Source: an uncultured Alphaproteobacteria bacterium (GTDB taxonomy: Bacteria > Pseudomonadota > Alphaproteobacteria > HIMB59 > GCA-002718135). Taken from it: DNA of 64,000 nucleotides. The notes beneath the pieces were generated by a model, which made no database searches, had not been told where the DNA came from, and saw nothing but the letters and a program-made list of their open reading frames with translations. Below are positions 52,253 to 64,000 of the stretch, piece by piece; the first letter of the stretch is position 1; each line of letters begins with the position of its first letter. The stretch covers positions 1 through 64,000 of the forward strand of contig CABXSY010000005.1 of assembly GCA_902514875.1 (NCBI GenBank), written 5' to 3'. The translations under genes and the position numbers were made by a program.

Positions 52253-53809
52253 TTAAACTCCTTCTATTATTAAACTTGCTGCATTCTCTTTAATAGATTT
52301 GGATTTTTTAAAGATCAATCTGTTTAATGCATTGATATAAGCTTTAGCTGATGCAACAATAATATCAGGATCACTTCCTTTTGCTTGTGATGATAAATTA
52401 TCATCTTCAAGTCTGACAGTAACTTCTCCCTGAGCATCAGTACCTGCTGTAATTGCATTTACTTGATAAAGCTTAAGCCTAAATTCTGTATTAGTGAGTT
52501 TTTTTATTGCATTAAATGTAGCATCAACAGGACCATTACCACTAATTTTAGTATTTTCCACTTTATCGTTAATTTCTATTTTTAATTTAGCTTCAGCTTT
52601 TTCAACAGATCCAGCATTTACTTCTAAAGATACAAATTTAATATGTTCATCATATGACGAAGTTCTATCTTCTGCTAATGCTATTAAATCTTCTTCAAAA
52701 ATTTCTTTTTTCTTATCAGCTAAATCTTTAAATCTTCCAAATAATTCCATCAAAGCATTATCACCTACTTCATAACCTAGTTCTTTTAATTTTTCTGAAA
52801 AAGCATGTTTACCTGAGTGTTTTCCAAGAACTAGTGAAGATTTATTAAGCCCTATTGACTCAGGTGTCATTATTTCATACGTTCCGGCATGTTTGAGCAT
52901 ACCATCTTGATGTATTCCTGCTTCATGAGCAAAAGCATTTGCACCTACTATCGCTTTATTTGGTTGAACTGGGAAACCTGTTATTGATGATACTAATCTA
53001 GAAGCTTTCATAATAGACTCTGTTTTAATGTCTGTATGAAAAGGCATTAGATCTTTTTTTACTTTTAAAGTCATAACTATTTCTTCTAATGATGAATTGC
53101 CAGCTCTTTCACCCATTCCATTAATTGTACACTCAACTTGTCTTGCACCCTCTTTAATAGCTGCAACATTATTTGCTGAAGCTAAACCTAAATCATTATG
53201 TGTGTGAGTTGAAAGAATTACTTTATCAATATTTGGAACATTATTTTTTACATTTTTAAAAATTTTACCAAACTCTTCTGGTAACGTATAACCAACAGTA
53301 TCAGGGATATTAATAGTTGAAGCACCAGAACTAATTGCAAGCTCAATACATTTATATAAAAATTCTAATTCTGATCTTCCACCATCTTCACAACTCCACT
53401 CAATATTATTACAAAGATTTCTTGCGTGAGATACAGTCTTTTGAATAGCCTCTAAAACTTCTTCTTCAGTTTTCTTTAATTTATACTTCATATGTAAAGG
53501 ACTTGTTGCAATAAAAGTGTGAATTCTTGGAGATTTAGCATGTTGTACAGCTTCCCAAGCACGATCAATATCCTTAAAGCTCGCTCTCGCTAAACCGGCA
53601 ATAGTTGAATTTTTTACAAACTTACTAACTTCAGAAACTGCTTCAAAATCTCCATTTGAAGCAATTGGAAACCCTGCTTCGATAATATCAACATTCATAG
53701 AGTCAAGTACTTCAGCAATTTGAAGTTTTTCATCTAAATTCATTGAAGCGCCTGGAGACTGCTCTCCATCTCGAAGAGTTGTATCAAAAATATAAATTTT
53801 TTCAGTCAT
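52253..53809 (-). CDS. leuA: 2-isopropylmalate synthase
   Basis: IFDTTLRDGEQSPGASM, STHTHNDLGLASANNVAAI, NAFAHEAGIHQDGML. Confidence 0.96.
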   Translation of the reverse strand: MTEKIYIFDTTLRDGEQSPGASMNLDEKLQIAEVLDSMNVDIIEAGFPIASNGDFEAVSEVSKFVKNSTIAGLARASFKDIDRAWEAVQHAKSPRIHTFIATSPLHMKYKLKKTEEEVLEAIQKTVSHARNLCNNIEWSCEDGGRSELEFLYKCIELAISSGASTINIPDTVGYTLPEEFGKIFKNVKNNVPNIDKVILSTHTHNDLGLASANNVAAIKEGARQVECTINGMGERAGNSSLEEIVMTLKVKKDLMPFHTDIKTESIMKASRLVSSITGFPVQPNKAIVGANAFAHEAGIHQDGMLKHAGTYEIMTPESIGLNKSSLVLGKHSGKHAFSEKLKELGYEVGDNALMELFGRFKDLADKKKEIFEEDLIALAEDRTSSYDEHIKFVSLEVNAGSVEKAEAKLKIEINDKVENTKISGNGPVDATFNAIKKLTNTEFRLKLYQVNAITAGTDAQGEVTVRLEDDNLSSQAKGSDPDIIVASAKAYINALNRLIFKKSKSIKENAASLIIEGV

Positions 53810-53851
53810 TTGCTTAATTATACACTAATCAAAATTTTATTAAACTTTCAT

Positions 53852-55412
<1,561 letters not shown>

Positions 55413-55413
<1 letters not shown>

Positions 55414-57179
55414 TAAACTAAAATTTTTCCTTTTTCGGCAGATTTTTTATCTTGTTTTTGATCTTTACTTAACATCATTTCATTATGAGCAGAGCCACTT
55501 TGAATCATAGGAAAACAATTCTCTTCTTTAGTTACCCAAATATCAGCAATTACTGTATTTTTAGTTTCTATCATTTGATTAATTACCTCATCAAGATCAT
55601 CGGTTGTCTTTGCTCTTAAGCCTACTGCTTTATAACTTTCTGCTAATTTTACAAAATCTGGTAAACTATCAGTATAACTTTCAGAATATCTTCCACCATG
55701 TAATAGCTCTTGCCATTGCCTCACCATTCCCATGTATTCATTATTTAAAATAAATATTTTAACAGGAAGTCTATATTGAATAGCTGTACTCATTTCTTGA
55801 ATATTCATAAGAATTGATGCATCTCCAGCTATATCAACAACAAGAGCATCTGGATTACCTACCTGTGCGCCAATTGCAGCTGGAAATCCATAACCCATTG
55901 TTCCTAGACCGCCTGATGTTAGCCATCTATTTGGTTCTTCAAATTTATAAAACTGTGCTGCCCACATTTGATGTTGTCCAACTTCAGTTGTAACAAATGT
56001 TTTTGTATTTTTTGTTAATTCGTAAAGTCTTTGAACTGCGTACTGAGGTTTAATCTGTTTGCCCTCATTATTATAATTAAGGCAATCTATTTCTTTCCAT
56101 TTATTAATTTTATCCCACCATGATTTTAAAAAAACATCATCTATTTTATATTTTTTTTCTTTCCAAACAGAAATCATCTTTTCAACAACCTGTTTAACAT
56201 CACCTATTATTGGAACATCAACATTAATAGTTTTATTAATATTACTTTCATCAATATCAATATGGATTTTTTTTGAATTTGGAGAGAATGCATCAAGTCT
56301 TCCTGTAACTCGATCATCAAACCTTGCTCCAATATTAATCATGACATCACATTCATGCATAGCCATATTAGCTTCATACATTCCATGCATGCCAAGCATG
56401 CCAAGTGAATTTTTATCTGATGACCCTACTACACCAAGACCCATCAATGTCATTGTTACGGGTGATCCAACTATATTTATAAATTCTCTAACTAGTTTTG
56501 AAGCTTTTGGTCCAGAATTAATACAGCCACCTCCAATATAAAAGATTGGTTTTTTAGCTTTTGAAATTAATTCCACTGCTTCTTCAATTTTATTTTTTTC
56601 AAAATCAGGACTTGGCTCAAATAATCTATGAGAAGGTATAATAATTTTATTTTTTTCTTCATAAGTGCCCTTTGCAAACTGAACATCTTTTGGAATATCT
56701 ATTAATACAGGTCCGGGTCTCCCATTTTGAGCTATAGTAAATGCTTCATGAAAAACAGATGATAACTTATTTACATCTTTTACTAAATAATTATGTTTTG
56801 TACACGGTCTTGTAATTCCTGTCGTATCACATTCTTGAAATGCATCACTTCCTATTAAATGAGATGGTACTTGTCCTGTAATACATACAATAGGAACACT
56901 ATCCATCATTGCATCTGTTAATCCTGTTACAACATTGGTTGCTCCAGGTCCTGATGTAACAAGAACTACACCTGTCTTACCTGTTGATCTAGCGTATCCT
57001 TCAGCTGCATGAATAGCCCCGCCTTCTTGCCTTACTAAGACGTGCTTAATTGAATTCTGTTTAAATAAAGTATCGTATATGGGTAAAACTGCACCACCAG
57101 GATATCCAAATACAACTTCTACACCTTGTTCTGCTAAGCTCTTTAAAACAATTTCAGCGCCTGTTATTTCATTATTCAT
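55413..57179 (-). CDS. ilvB: Acetolactate synthase large subunit
   Basis: VFGYPGGAVLPIYDTL, RQEGGAIHAAEGYAR, TPP motif GDASILMNIQEMSTAIQYRLPVKIFILNN. Confidence 0.97.
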
Positions 57180-57226
57180 TGATTTTAGCTCATAGGCTGT
57201 GGATAAAATAAAATCAATAAATTAGT

Positions 57227-58150
57227 TTAATTTTGCTCTAAATTAATGGATTTTAAGTTAATTTCGTCTGGAAATTGATCAAATTTTTTAAAAATTTTAA
57301 GATTTGACGATCTCCACCATGTGTGTTGCCTTTTTACATAATTTCTTGTGACCTGCTGAATTTTAGAAATACATTCTTCAATTGATATTTGATTATTCAG
57401 GTAAGATTGGATTTCAGGAACTCCGTGTGCCCTCATAATAGGTAAACTATTATTGTATTTTAGTTCTAGTAATTTTTCTACCTCTGATATTGCTCCTTCA
57501 TTCATCATAATATGTGTTCTATCATCTACTCTTTTATAATTTTCATCTCTGTCAGGAAGAAATAATAAGATTTTATAATCTTTGAAATTAATTAGTTTTT
57601 TATTTTTATTTTGTTTCCACTCACTAAATTTTTTCTTAGTAAAAAAATTTACTTCCCAAATTCTTCGTATTCTTTGAATGTCATTGGGTAAAATATTTTT
57701 CATTGCATCACTATCAAATTCTTTTACTAAATTAAAAAAATTTTCTTTACCAATTTTTGAAATCATTTTGTTTGATTCTATTTTTATTTTTTCTGGTATT
57801 GATGGAATTGAAACAATTCCATTAATAAGAGATTCTATGTAAAGACCAGTACCCCCAACTAAAATAGGAGTTAAATTTTTACTAACTAAGTAATTAATTT
57901 TTTTTGATGCTTCTTCACACCATTTTTGAACATTGAATCTAACATCACCTTTTACAAAACCATATAGATGGTGATTTACTTTTTTTTGATCATTTATTGT
58001 TGGTCTGGCAGTTAAAATACTTAAGTCACTATAGATCTGCATACTATCAGCATTTATAATTTCGCCATTTAGTTTGTTAGCTAAACTTAAAGCAAATTTT
58101 GATTTACCTGATGCAGTTGGCCCTAATACAAAGTAGATTTGAGTTTTCAA
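57227..58150 (-). CDS. miaA: tRNA dimethylallyltransferase
   Basis: VLGPTASGKSKFAL, NADSMQIYSDLSILTARPT, VGGTGLYIESLI. Confidence 0.95.
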   Translation of the reverse strand: MKTQIYFVLGPTASGKSKFALSLANKLNGEIINADSMQIYSDLSILTARPTINDQKKVNHHLYGFVKGDVRFNVQKWCEEASKKINYLVSKNLTPILVGGTGLYIESLINGIVSIPSIPEKIKIESNKMISKIGKENFFNLVKEFDSDAMKNILPNDIQRIRRIWEVNFFTKKKFSEWKQNKNKKLINFKDYKILLFLPDRDENYKRVDDRTHIMMNEGAISEVEKLLELKYNNSLPIMRAHGVPEIQSYLNNQISIEECISKIQQVTRNYVKRQHTWWRSSNLKIFKKFDQFPDEINLKSINLEQN

Positions 58151-59520
58151 TTATTCTTAAATTTAATTGTTACCCAAATTTGCTCATTATCTCTAATTAT
58201 TTTAAGCAATAATGACGATCTACCTGTTTTTTCTAAAGAATTTACTAATTCTTCAAATGAATTAATATTGCTAACAATCTCTCTATTAACTTCTGTAATT
58301 ATATCTCCATTTTGCAAACTAATATCAACATCGTCAATTGAAATTACTTTAACTCCACTTTCATAATCTTCTATAATAATTCCTAAAGATTCTATTTTTA
58401 AATTTCTATCAATATTCGAAGTTGTTTTTCTTTCTGTAACTACTTCTCCTGGTAATTCTCCCAATATTACCTCAATATTAATCTTTTTATTCTTTCTCCA
58501 CACTTCTAATATTGCAGTAGAGCCAACATCTGATTCAGCTACAACTCTTGGTAAATCAGGCATTTTGTTAATTTCAATATTATTAAACTTTAAAATTACA
58601 TCACCTGGTTCTAATCCAGCAGTTTTTGATGGTCCATTTGGATTTACATTTGAAATGAATGCACCTTTTTGATCAGGCAATCCAAGACTTTCTGCAAAGT
58701 CCTTTGTAACAGGTTGTATTTGTACACCTAACCAACCCCTCTTTGTTTTTCCAAAATCTTTTAATTGTTGAACTATTTTTTTCGCACTATTTGCAGGTAT
58801 AGCAAATCCTAAGCCAATACTTCCACCCGTTTGCGATACAATTGCAGTATTAATTCCTATTACCTTCCCATCTAAATTAAATAATGGTCCTCCTGAATTA
58901 CCACGGTTAATGGAAGCATCTGTCTGCAGAAATTTAACATAGGGCCCACTACCTAAATCTCTTGAGATTGCAGATATAATTCCTGCCGTAACGGTACCAC
59001 CTAGACCAAGAGGGTTTCCAATTGCAATTGACCAATCTCCAACTCTCATTTTATCAGAATCTCCCCAACCAACATAAGTAAGTTTTTTATTTTGAGGGTC
59101 AATTTTCAATACGGCAATATCTGCTTTTGGATCTCTTCCAAGTAATTCAGCTGTAAACTCTGTCTCATCATTTAAGATAACAGTTATTTCATCAGCCCCT
59201 TCAATTACATGATTATTAGTAACAACTATACCGTCTTCGCTTATTATAAAACCTGATCCAAGTCCAGTCATAGGTCTTTGTGATCGTCTTTGGTCTCTAT
59301 CAAAATATTCTTTAAAAAAATCATCGAAAGGAGACCCTTCTGGAAATTGTGGTATTTGATTTTGACTATTGTTTTCAACAATTGTAGTTGATGCAATACT
59401 AACTACGGCCGGTGATAATTGCTCAACTAAGTCTGCAAAGCTTTCAGGAACTGCAAATAAAGGTTTAGAAAAAAGAATGATGCTTACAAATAGAAACTTA
59501 AATCTCATTTTAGTTATCAT
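58147..59520 (-). CDS. DegP/Do-type periplasmic serine endoprotease
   Basis: VTNNHVIEGADEI, QTDASINRGNSGGPLFN, PDZ domains. Confidence 0.95.
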   Translation of the reverse strand: MITKMRFKFLFVSIILFSKPLFAVPESFADLVEQLSPAVVSIASTTIVENNSQNQIPQFPEGSPFDDFFKEYFDRDQRRSQRPMTGLGSGFIISEDGIVVTNNHVIEGADEITVILNDETEFTAELLGRDPKADIAVLKIDPQNKKLTYVGWGDSDKMRVGDWSIAIGNPLGLGGTVTAGIISAISRDLGSGPYVKFLQTDASINRGNSGGPLFNLDGKVIGINTAIVSQTGGSIGLGFAIPANSAKKIVQQLKDFGKTKRGWLGVQIQPVTKDFAESLGLPDQKGAFISNVNPNGPSKTAGLEPGDVILKFNNIEINKMPDLPRVVAESDVGSTAILEVWRKNKKINIEVILGELPGEVVTERKTTSNIDRNLKIESLGIIIEDYESGVKVISIDDVDISLQNGDIITEVNREIVSNINSFEELVNSLEKTGRSSLLLKIIRDNEQIWVTIKFKNN

Positions 59521-59710
59521 AAAATTTGAAAGTGAAATAAATAAGGCATAATCCCATTAAAGCACAAAAAGCACTTATATTTTTAATAGTCTGAGGATTG
59601 ACTGCACTTATGATATTTAATATTTTATTTAAATTGTTAGCAAGTAAAAAATATAAAATACCTTCTATGATCAGCACTAGACCAATGCTTGTAATTATAA
59701 TTTCAGACAT
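59510..59710 (-). CDS. DUF2065 family small membrane protein
   Basis: GLVLIIEGILYFL, position downstream of hflC. Confidence 0.8.
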   Translation of the reverse strand: MSEIIITSIGLVLIIEGILYFLLANNLNKILNIISAVNPQTIKNISAFCALMGLCLIYFTFKFYDN

Positions 59711-60585
59711 TAATTCTGGAGATCTATTTCGCCAAAAAACTTTTCACAAACTTCACCAGGTGCAATAACCATTGACATTTCTGTATCACCAAAAGTATCC
59801 CTACATGCTTGCATTGTTCTTAGAAAATCAAAGAACTCTTCATCAAGACTATATGCATCACCAAGTATTTTATTTTTTGAGGCATCACCTTCACCTCTTA
59901 AAATTGATGAGGTTCTCTCTGCTTCTGCAATTATAACAGTTTGCTGTCTGTCAGCAGAAGCAACAATTTCTTTGGACAATTCTTCGCCTTCAGCCCTTAA
60001 TAAATTAGCTTCTTTTTCACGCTCTGAACGCATTCTTTGATAAACATTGTTTGAAACTTGTTCAGTTAAATCTGTTCTGCCAATTCTAATATCAACTATT
60101 TTTACACCATAAGAATCTTCATTAATTTTTATTTGCTCTTCTATTTCTGCCATAATTTGTATTCTTTGCTGACTTAATAAAGATGTAAGTGAGTACTTTG
60201 CAATAACACCTCTTACAGCTGCATTAATAATCCTTCCAAATCTATCAGAGAATGTTGTTTCATTTCTTACTGTCTGGTAAAATTTTAATGGGTCAACAAT
60301 GTTATATCTAGCAAATGAATCAACTATTATTCTTTTTTGATCAGATAGAATCATTTCCTCAGGTTGTGGATCTAGATTTAATAGTCTTGAATCTAAAAAT
60401 ACTGCATCTTGTATGAATGGGATTTTAAACTGTAGCCCAGGCTTAGTTACAACTTTCCTAGGATCACCAAATTGAAGTACGAGAGCTTGTTTGGTTTCGT
60501 TAACGATAAAAAAAGCTCCAGTAAAGGTTAAAAATAAAATGAAAAGAACTAATACTATAAGTAAATTTCTTGCACTAAATCTCAT
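59710..60585 (-). CDS. hflC: Protease modulator HflC
   Basis: SPFH domain, FFIVNETKQALVLQFGDPRKVVTKPGLQFKIPF-like. Confidence 0.95.
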   Translation of the reverse strand: MRFSARNLLIVLVLFILFLTFTGAFFIVNETKQALVLQFGDPRKVVTKPGLQFKIPFIQDAVFLDSRLLNLDPQPEEMILSDQKRIIVDSFARYNIVDPLKFYQTVRNETTFSDRFGRIINAAVRGVIAKYSLTSLLSQQRIQIMAEIEEQIKINEDSYGVKIVDIRIGRTDLTEQVSNNVYQRMRSEREKEANLLRAEGEELSKEIVASADRQQTVIIAEAERTSSILRGEGDASKNKILGDAYSLDEEFFDFLRTMQACRDTFGDTEMSMVIAPGEVCEKFFGEIDLQN

Positions 60586-60586
60586 A

Positions 60587-61693
60587 CTAATTTGTTCCTG
60601 ATTTTTTTAATTCATTAAGAGGTAGATATGGAACAACTCCTTGACCATTACCAGTATCATCTAAAATAATTTTATTTTTACCTTCAAGTACCTCCCTTAA
60701 AGTTTCTAAATAAATTCTTCTTTTTGTAACTTCTTTAGCATCTTTATAACTGTTATAGACATCTATAAAGTTTTGAGCCACACCCTCAGCTTGCTTAACA
60801 ACCTGTTCTTTATATGCTGTTGCTGCTTCGACAAGTTTAGCTGCTTCACCACGTGCATTTGGTACTATCCTATTTAAATATGTATTCGCTTCGTTGACTA
60901 ATCTTTCTTTATCTTGTCTTGCTCTTTGAACTTCATCAAAGGCGTCAATAACTTGATCAGGTGGATCAACGCTTTGAAGTTGAACTGATTGAACTAAGAC
61001 TCCACTTTCGTATGAATCTAAAACTATTTGAAGTTCATTTCTTACAACTTGCTCAACCTCTTGACGACCTTCTGTAAGTAAGAATTGAAGATCTCTTTGA
61101 CCAACAACTTCACGAACAACACTTTCAGACATATCTTTTACTGTAAGTTCAGGATTTCTTAGTTTAAATAAAAAGTTTCCTGCATCTTTTATTTTAAAAA
61201 GAACTGTAAATGCAACATCTGCAATGTTCTGATCACCAGTAAGCATTAAACTTTCCTCAATTACTTTTCGCTCTGCGTTTGAATTTGAGCCAAAACCAAG
61301 ATCACTTGCACTTCTAAATCCAACATTTATTTTTCTAATTACTTCAACTTTTGGGGTAACAGTTTGACCAATTGGTGTTGGAAAAAAATAATGTAATCCA
61401 GGCTCAGTTGTTTGACCGTTCCACTTTCCAAATAAAAGTTCTACACCTTGTTCATCAGGTTCAACCCTGTAAAAACCAGTTGCTAACCAAAGTAAAAGAG
61501 CAACAATTATAAAAATTGATAAATTCCGTTTACCGCCAAATTTAAAATTACCAAATCTGTCTTTTGCTTTTTTAATAGAATCTTCAAAATCTCTTCTATT
61601 TGGACCGTCTCCCGACCCACCAGATCCCCACGGGCTGTTATTTCCACCCGAACCCCAAGGGTTGTTATCGTTGTTATTTTTATTCAAGTTCAT
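60587..61693 (-). CDS. hflK: Protease modulator HflK
   Basis: N-terminal NPWGSGG repeats, YRVEPDEQGVELLFGKW, SPFH domain. Confidence 0.95.
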   Translation of the reverse strand: MNLNKNNNDNNPWGSGGNNSPWGSGGSGDGPNRRDFEDSIKKAKDRFGNFKFGGKRNLSIFIIVALLLWLATGFYRVEPDEQGVELLFGKWNGQTTEPGLHYFFPTPIGQTVTPKVEVIRKINVGFRSASDLGFGSNSNAERKVIEESLMLTGDQNIADVAFTVLFKIKDAGNFLFKLRNPELTVKDMSESVVREVVGQRDLQFLLTEGRQEVEQVVRNELQIVLDSYESGVLVQSVQLQSVDPPDQVIDAFDEVQRARQDKERLVNEANTYLNRIVPNARGEAAKLVEAATAYKEQVVKQAEGVAQNFIDVYNSYKDAKEVTKRRIYLETLREVLEGKNKIILDDTGNGQGVVPYLPLNELKKSGTN

Positions 61694-61779
61694 ATATTAT
61701 TGATAAAATTGGCTCTATCTACTAACACTAATTATATTAATTAATAACTTATATTTGAGTAAATCTGGAAAAATCAAGT

Positions 61780-62823
61780 ATGTCTGATGAAATTTTATCT
61801 TTAATTTATACATTTTCTAAGAAATTTAGCGATCCTGAAACAAATCTTAGTTTTGATCCGAAAAATCAAAATATTTCAGCAGTTGTAAAAGAGGGAAATG
61901 TAAATATTTCCTTGCATGTTAAAGGTCAAAAAGAAGATCTATATCTGAATATAGCAAGATTGCTTAAAAATAATGTTGAACAAATTTCTGGAATACTTTC
62001 TGTGAATGTAATTATCAACTCAGATGTAGAAAGTAATAAAACAATTAATAACGATAATAAAAGATTTAAAATTAATGCAAAAAATATAGTAGCAATTGCT
62101 AGTGGTAAGGGTGGAGTTGGCAAATCAACATTTTCGGTAAATCTTGCCACAGCATTAAGCTCACTAGATCTTAAAATTGGCTTACTTGATGCAGATATTT
62201 ATGGTCCTAGCATTCCAAGAATGATGGGTATTTCAAAAAAACCTATAATGAATGAAAACAAAAAACTTGTACCTTTAGAAAATTATGGGATAAAATTGAT
62301 GTCTATTGGCTTTATTCTTGACTCTGAAGCCCCAACAATTTGGAGAGGGCCAATGGTCATGAAAGCATTAGAGCAAATGTTTAATGGAGTTGAATGGGGT
62401 GAATTAGATTACCTTATAATAGATTTGCCACCAGGTACTGGAGACGCTCAGCTTACTTTGGCTCAAAGTTCAAAACTTTCAGGATCAATTGTAATTTCTA
62501 CTCCTCAAGATGTAGCTCTTGCTGATGCTAGAAAAGGGATAAATATGTTTAAAAAAGTAAATGTTGATATTCTCGGTATTGTTGAAAATATGAGTTATTT
62601 CATATGTGATAATTGTAATCAAAAACATTATATATTTTCAAAAGATGGTGTGAAAAAAGAAGCTGAAGAATTTAAAATACCTTTTTTAGGTGAAATTCCT
62701 ATTGATACAAATTTAAGAATTCAATCAGACAATGGAATACCTGCTTTGATAGATAATCCATATGGTGAAATTTCAAAAAAATTTATATCAATTGCTAAAA
62801 ACTTAAAAAAATCTCTGAATTAA
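61780..62823 (+). CDS. Mrp/ApbC family Fe-S carrier P-loop ATPase
   Basis: IASGKGGVGKSTFSVNLA, DADIYGPSIPRMMG, LIIDLPPGTGDAQLTLAQ. Confidence 0.95.
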   Translation: MSDEILSLIYTFSKKFSDPETNLSFDPKNQNISAVVKEGNVNISLHVKGQKEDLYLNIARLLKNNVEQISGILSVNVIINSDVESNKTINNDNKRFKINAKNIVAIASGKGGVGKSTFSVNLATALSSLDLKIGLLDADIYGPSIPRMMGISKKPIMNENKKLVPLENYGIKLMSIGFILDSEAPTIWRGPMVMKALEQMFNGVEWGELDYLIIDLPPGTGDAQLTLAQSSKLSGSIVISTPQDVALADARKGINMFKKVNVDILGIVENMSYFICDNCNQKHYIFSKDGVKKEAEEFKIPFLGEIPIDTNLRIQSDNGIPALIDNPYGEISKKFISIAKNLKKSLN

Positions 62824-63659
62824 ACATTCATAAGAGCATCAATTTTTTCATGATGCTGATAGTTTACTAATTTAAAATCATCTACTTTATATTTAAAAAA
62901 ATCTTTTGTTTCGAACTGAAGTTCAGGTAATTTTTTAGGTTCTCTTTCTAATTGAATTTTAACCTGTTCAAAATGTTCTTTATAAATATGAAAATCACCT
63001 AAAGAATGAACAAAAGTTCCAACTTCTAATTTACATTCTCTAGCTAACATATGAGTTAAAAGACTATAACTAGCTATGTTAAATGGAACTCCCAAAAACA
63101 TGTCACATGACCTTTGATATAATTGGCAGCTTAATTTGTTATTAGAAATAAAAAATTGTGAAAATGCATGACATGGTGGCAATGACATATTTTTAATCTC
63201 TGGAGGATTCCAAGCTGAAATAATATGGCGCCTTCCATTTGGATCTTCTTTTAGTCCTTTAATTAGATTTAAGACTTGATCTTCTCCATTAAAATTTCTC
63301 CATTGAACTCCATAAATTTTACCAACATCTCCATCAAACCGAGCTTTTGATTTCCAATAATCTGCTTGAGCATTTTGTGTCCAAATAGTTTTTTTATCTT
63401 TTAAATTTTCTCTTGAATCATTGTATAAAATTTCAGCAAGTCTTCTCTCATCGTCTGAGCCTTCAATAAACCACAATAACTCTGAAACTACAGATTTCCA
63501 TGCTAGTTTTTTTGTTGTTATAGCAGGAAAACCTTTAGATAGATTATAATGCATTTGATAACCAAAAGATTTTCTAACACCACCCGCTCTACTTTCAACA
63601 TCAGAGCCATTATCAAAACAATATCTTAAAGCATCTAAGTATTGTTTCATCTTTCCCAA
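62820..63659 (-). CDS. thyA: Thymidylate synthase ThyA
   Basis: MKQYLDALRYCFDNG, LPPCHAFSQFFISN, CQLYQRSCDMFLGVPFNIASYSLLTHM. Confidence 0.97.
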   Translation of the reverse strand: MGKMKQYLDALRYCFDNGSDVESRAGGVRKSFGYQMHYNLSKGFPAITTKKLAWKSVVSELLWFIEGSDDERRLAEILYNDSRENLKDKKTIWTQNAQADYWKSKARFDGDVGKIYGVQWRNFNGEDQVLNLIKGLKEDPNGRRHIISAWNPPEIKNMSLPPCHAFSQFFISNNKLSCQLYQRSCDMFLGVPFNIASYSLLTHMLARECKLEVGTFVHSLGDFHIYKEHFEQVKIQLEREPKKLPELQFETKDFFKYKVDDFKLVNYQHHEKIDALMNV

Positions 63660-64000
63660 ATCTCAAAATGGCAAGTTGAGTCTCCATTAATTTTTTTAAT
63701 CATTTTCATATTATTTTCTATAGAAGTAATATCTATAAATTTTTCACAATTATAATTACCGTAGATTCTTGTGAGATAAAATTGTTCTATAGATTTAAAT
63801 GTTAAATTTATTATTTCTGAACCTCCAATTATAAAAATATCCATATCTTTATATTCTAATTGAAGATTTTGAATTTGATCATTTATGTTTCCACTAAAGT
63901 AATAATCTGCCCCTTCTATTAATTCTTTATCTTTACTTGTAATTAAAACATTTATTCTTGATTTTAGAGGTGTAGGCATAAAAGGATCTTCCCAAGTCTT
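63647..64000 (-). CDS. folA: Dihydrofolate reductase, N-terminus beyond window end
   Basis: Frame continues to the edge (KTWEDPFMPTPLKSRINVLIT...IFIIGGSEI...FYLTRIYGNYNCEKFI). Confidence 0.85.
   Translation of the reverse strand, partial: KTWEDPFMPTPLKSRINVLITSKDKELIEGADYYFSGNINDQIQNLQLEYKDMDIFIIGGSEIINLTFKSIEQFYLTRIYGNYNCEKFIDITSIENNMKMIKKINGDSTCHFEIWER

Noticed and set aside
61600-61690. NPWGSGG-type repeats at the hflK start as a novel repeat
   Set aside because: Gly/Trp-rich N-terminal repeats are a normal HflK feature.

Overview
AT-rich, densely packed chromosomal window consistent with a streamlined (probably marine) alphaproteobacterium; the taxon is inferred from gene content only. 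Nearly everything is core metabolism: a suf Fe-S operon with mnmA and a tRNA-Met, tyrS, prfB (frameshifted), PBP1a, RNase E/G, accBC, pyrC, NDUFA12, single-chain GlyRS, ispB, rpe, an SbmA/BacA-type transporter, a deoC/ALDH16/fucU-rbsD/rbsK sugar cluster, livJ and livGFHM, mreBCD-mrdA-rodA, leuA-ilvC-ilvHB, miaA, a DegP/Do protease, hflKC, mrp, thyA and folA. I saw no CRISPR array, rRNA operon, prophage or transposon. Main observations: (1) prfB has the autoregulatory frameshift site, but the slip codon reads GUU-UGA-C rather than the classical CUU-UGA-C. (2) aroQ is split by a 1-nt frame disruption at an A7 run that forms A_AAA_AAG. (3) An ORF-track-missed 27-codon, extremely basic ORF (MGYPKKHRGRRKRGSKYRRNKKRQKKK) lies between a LysR gene and the SbmA/BacA gene. 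(4) All seven convergent gene pairs overlap or abut within 5 nt. (5) A glycosyltransferase start codon lies 6 nt after a tRNA 3' end. (6) About 18 co-oriented genes place the elongasome between branched-chain amino acid synthesis and uptake genes. No clearly novel multi-gene defence or mobile system was found. The 27-aa basic ORF is the best candidate for something undescribed.
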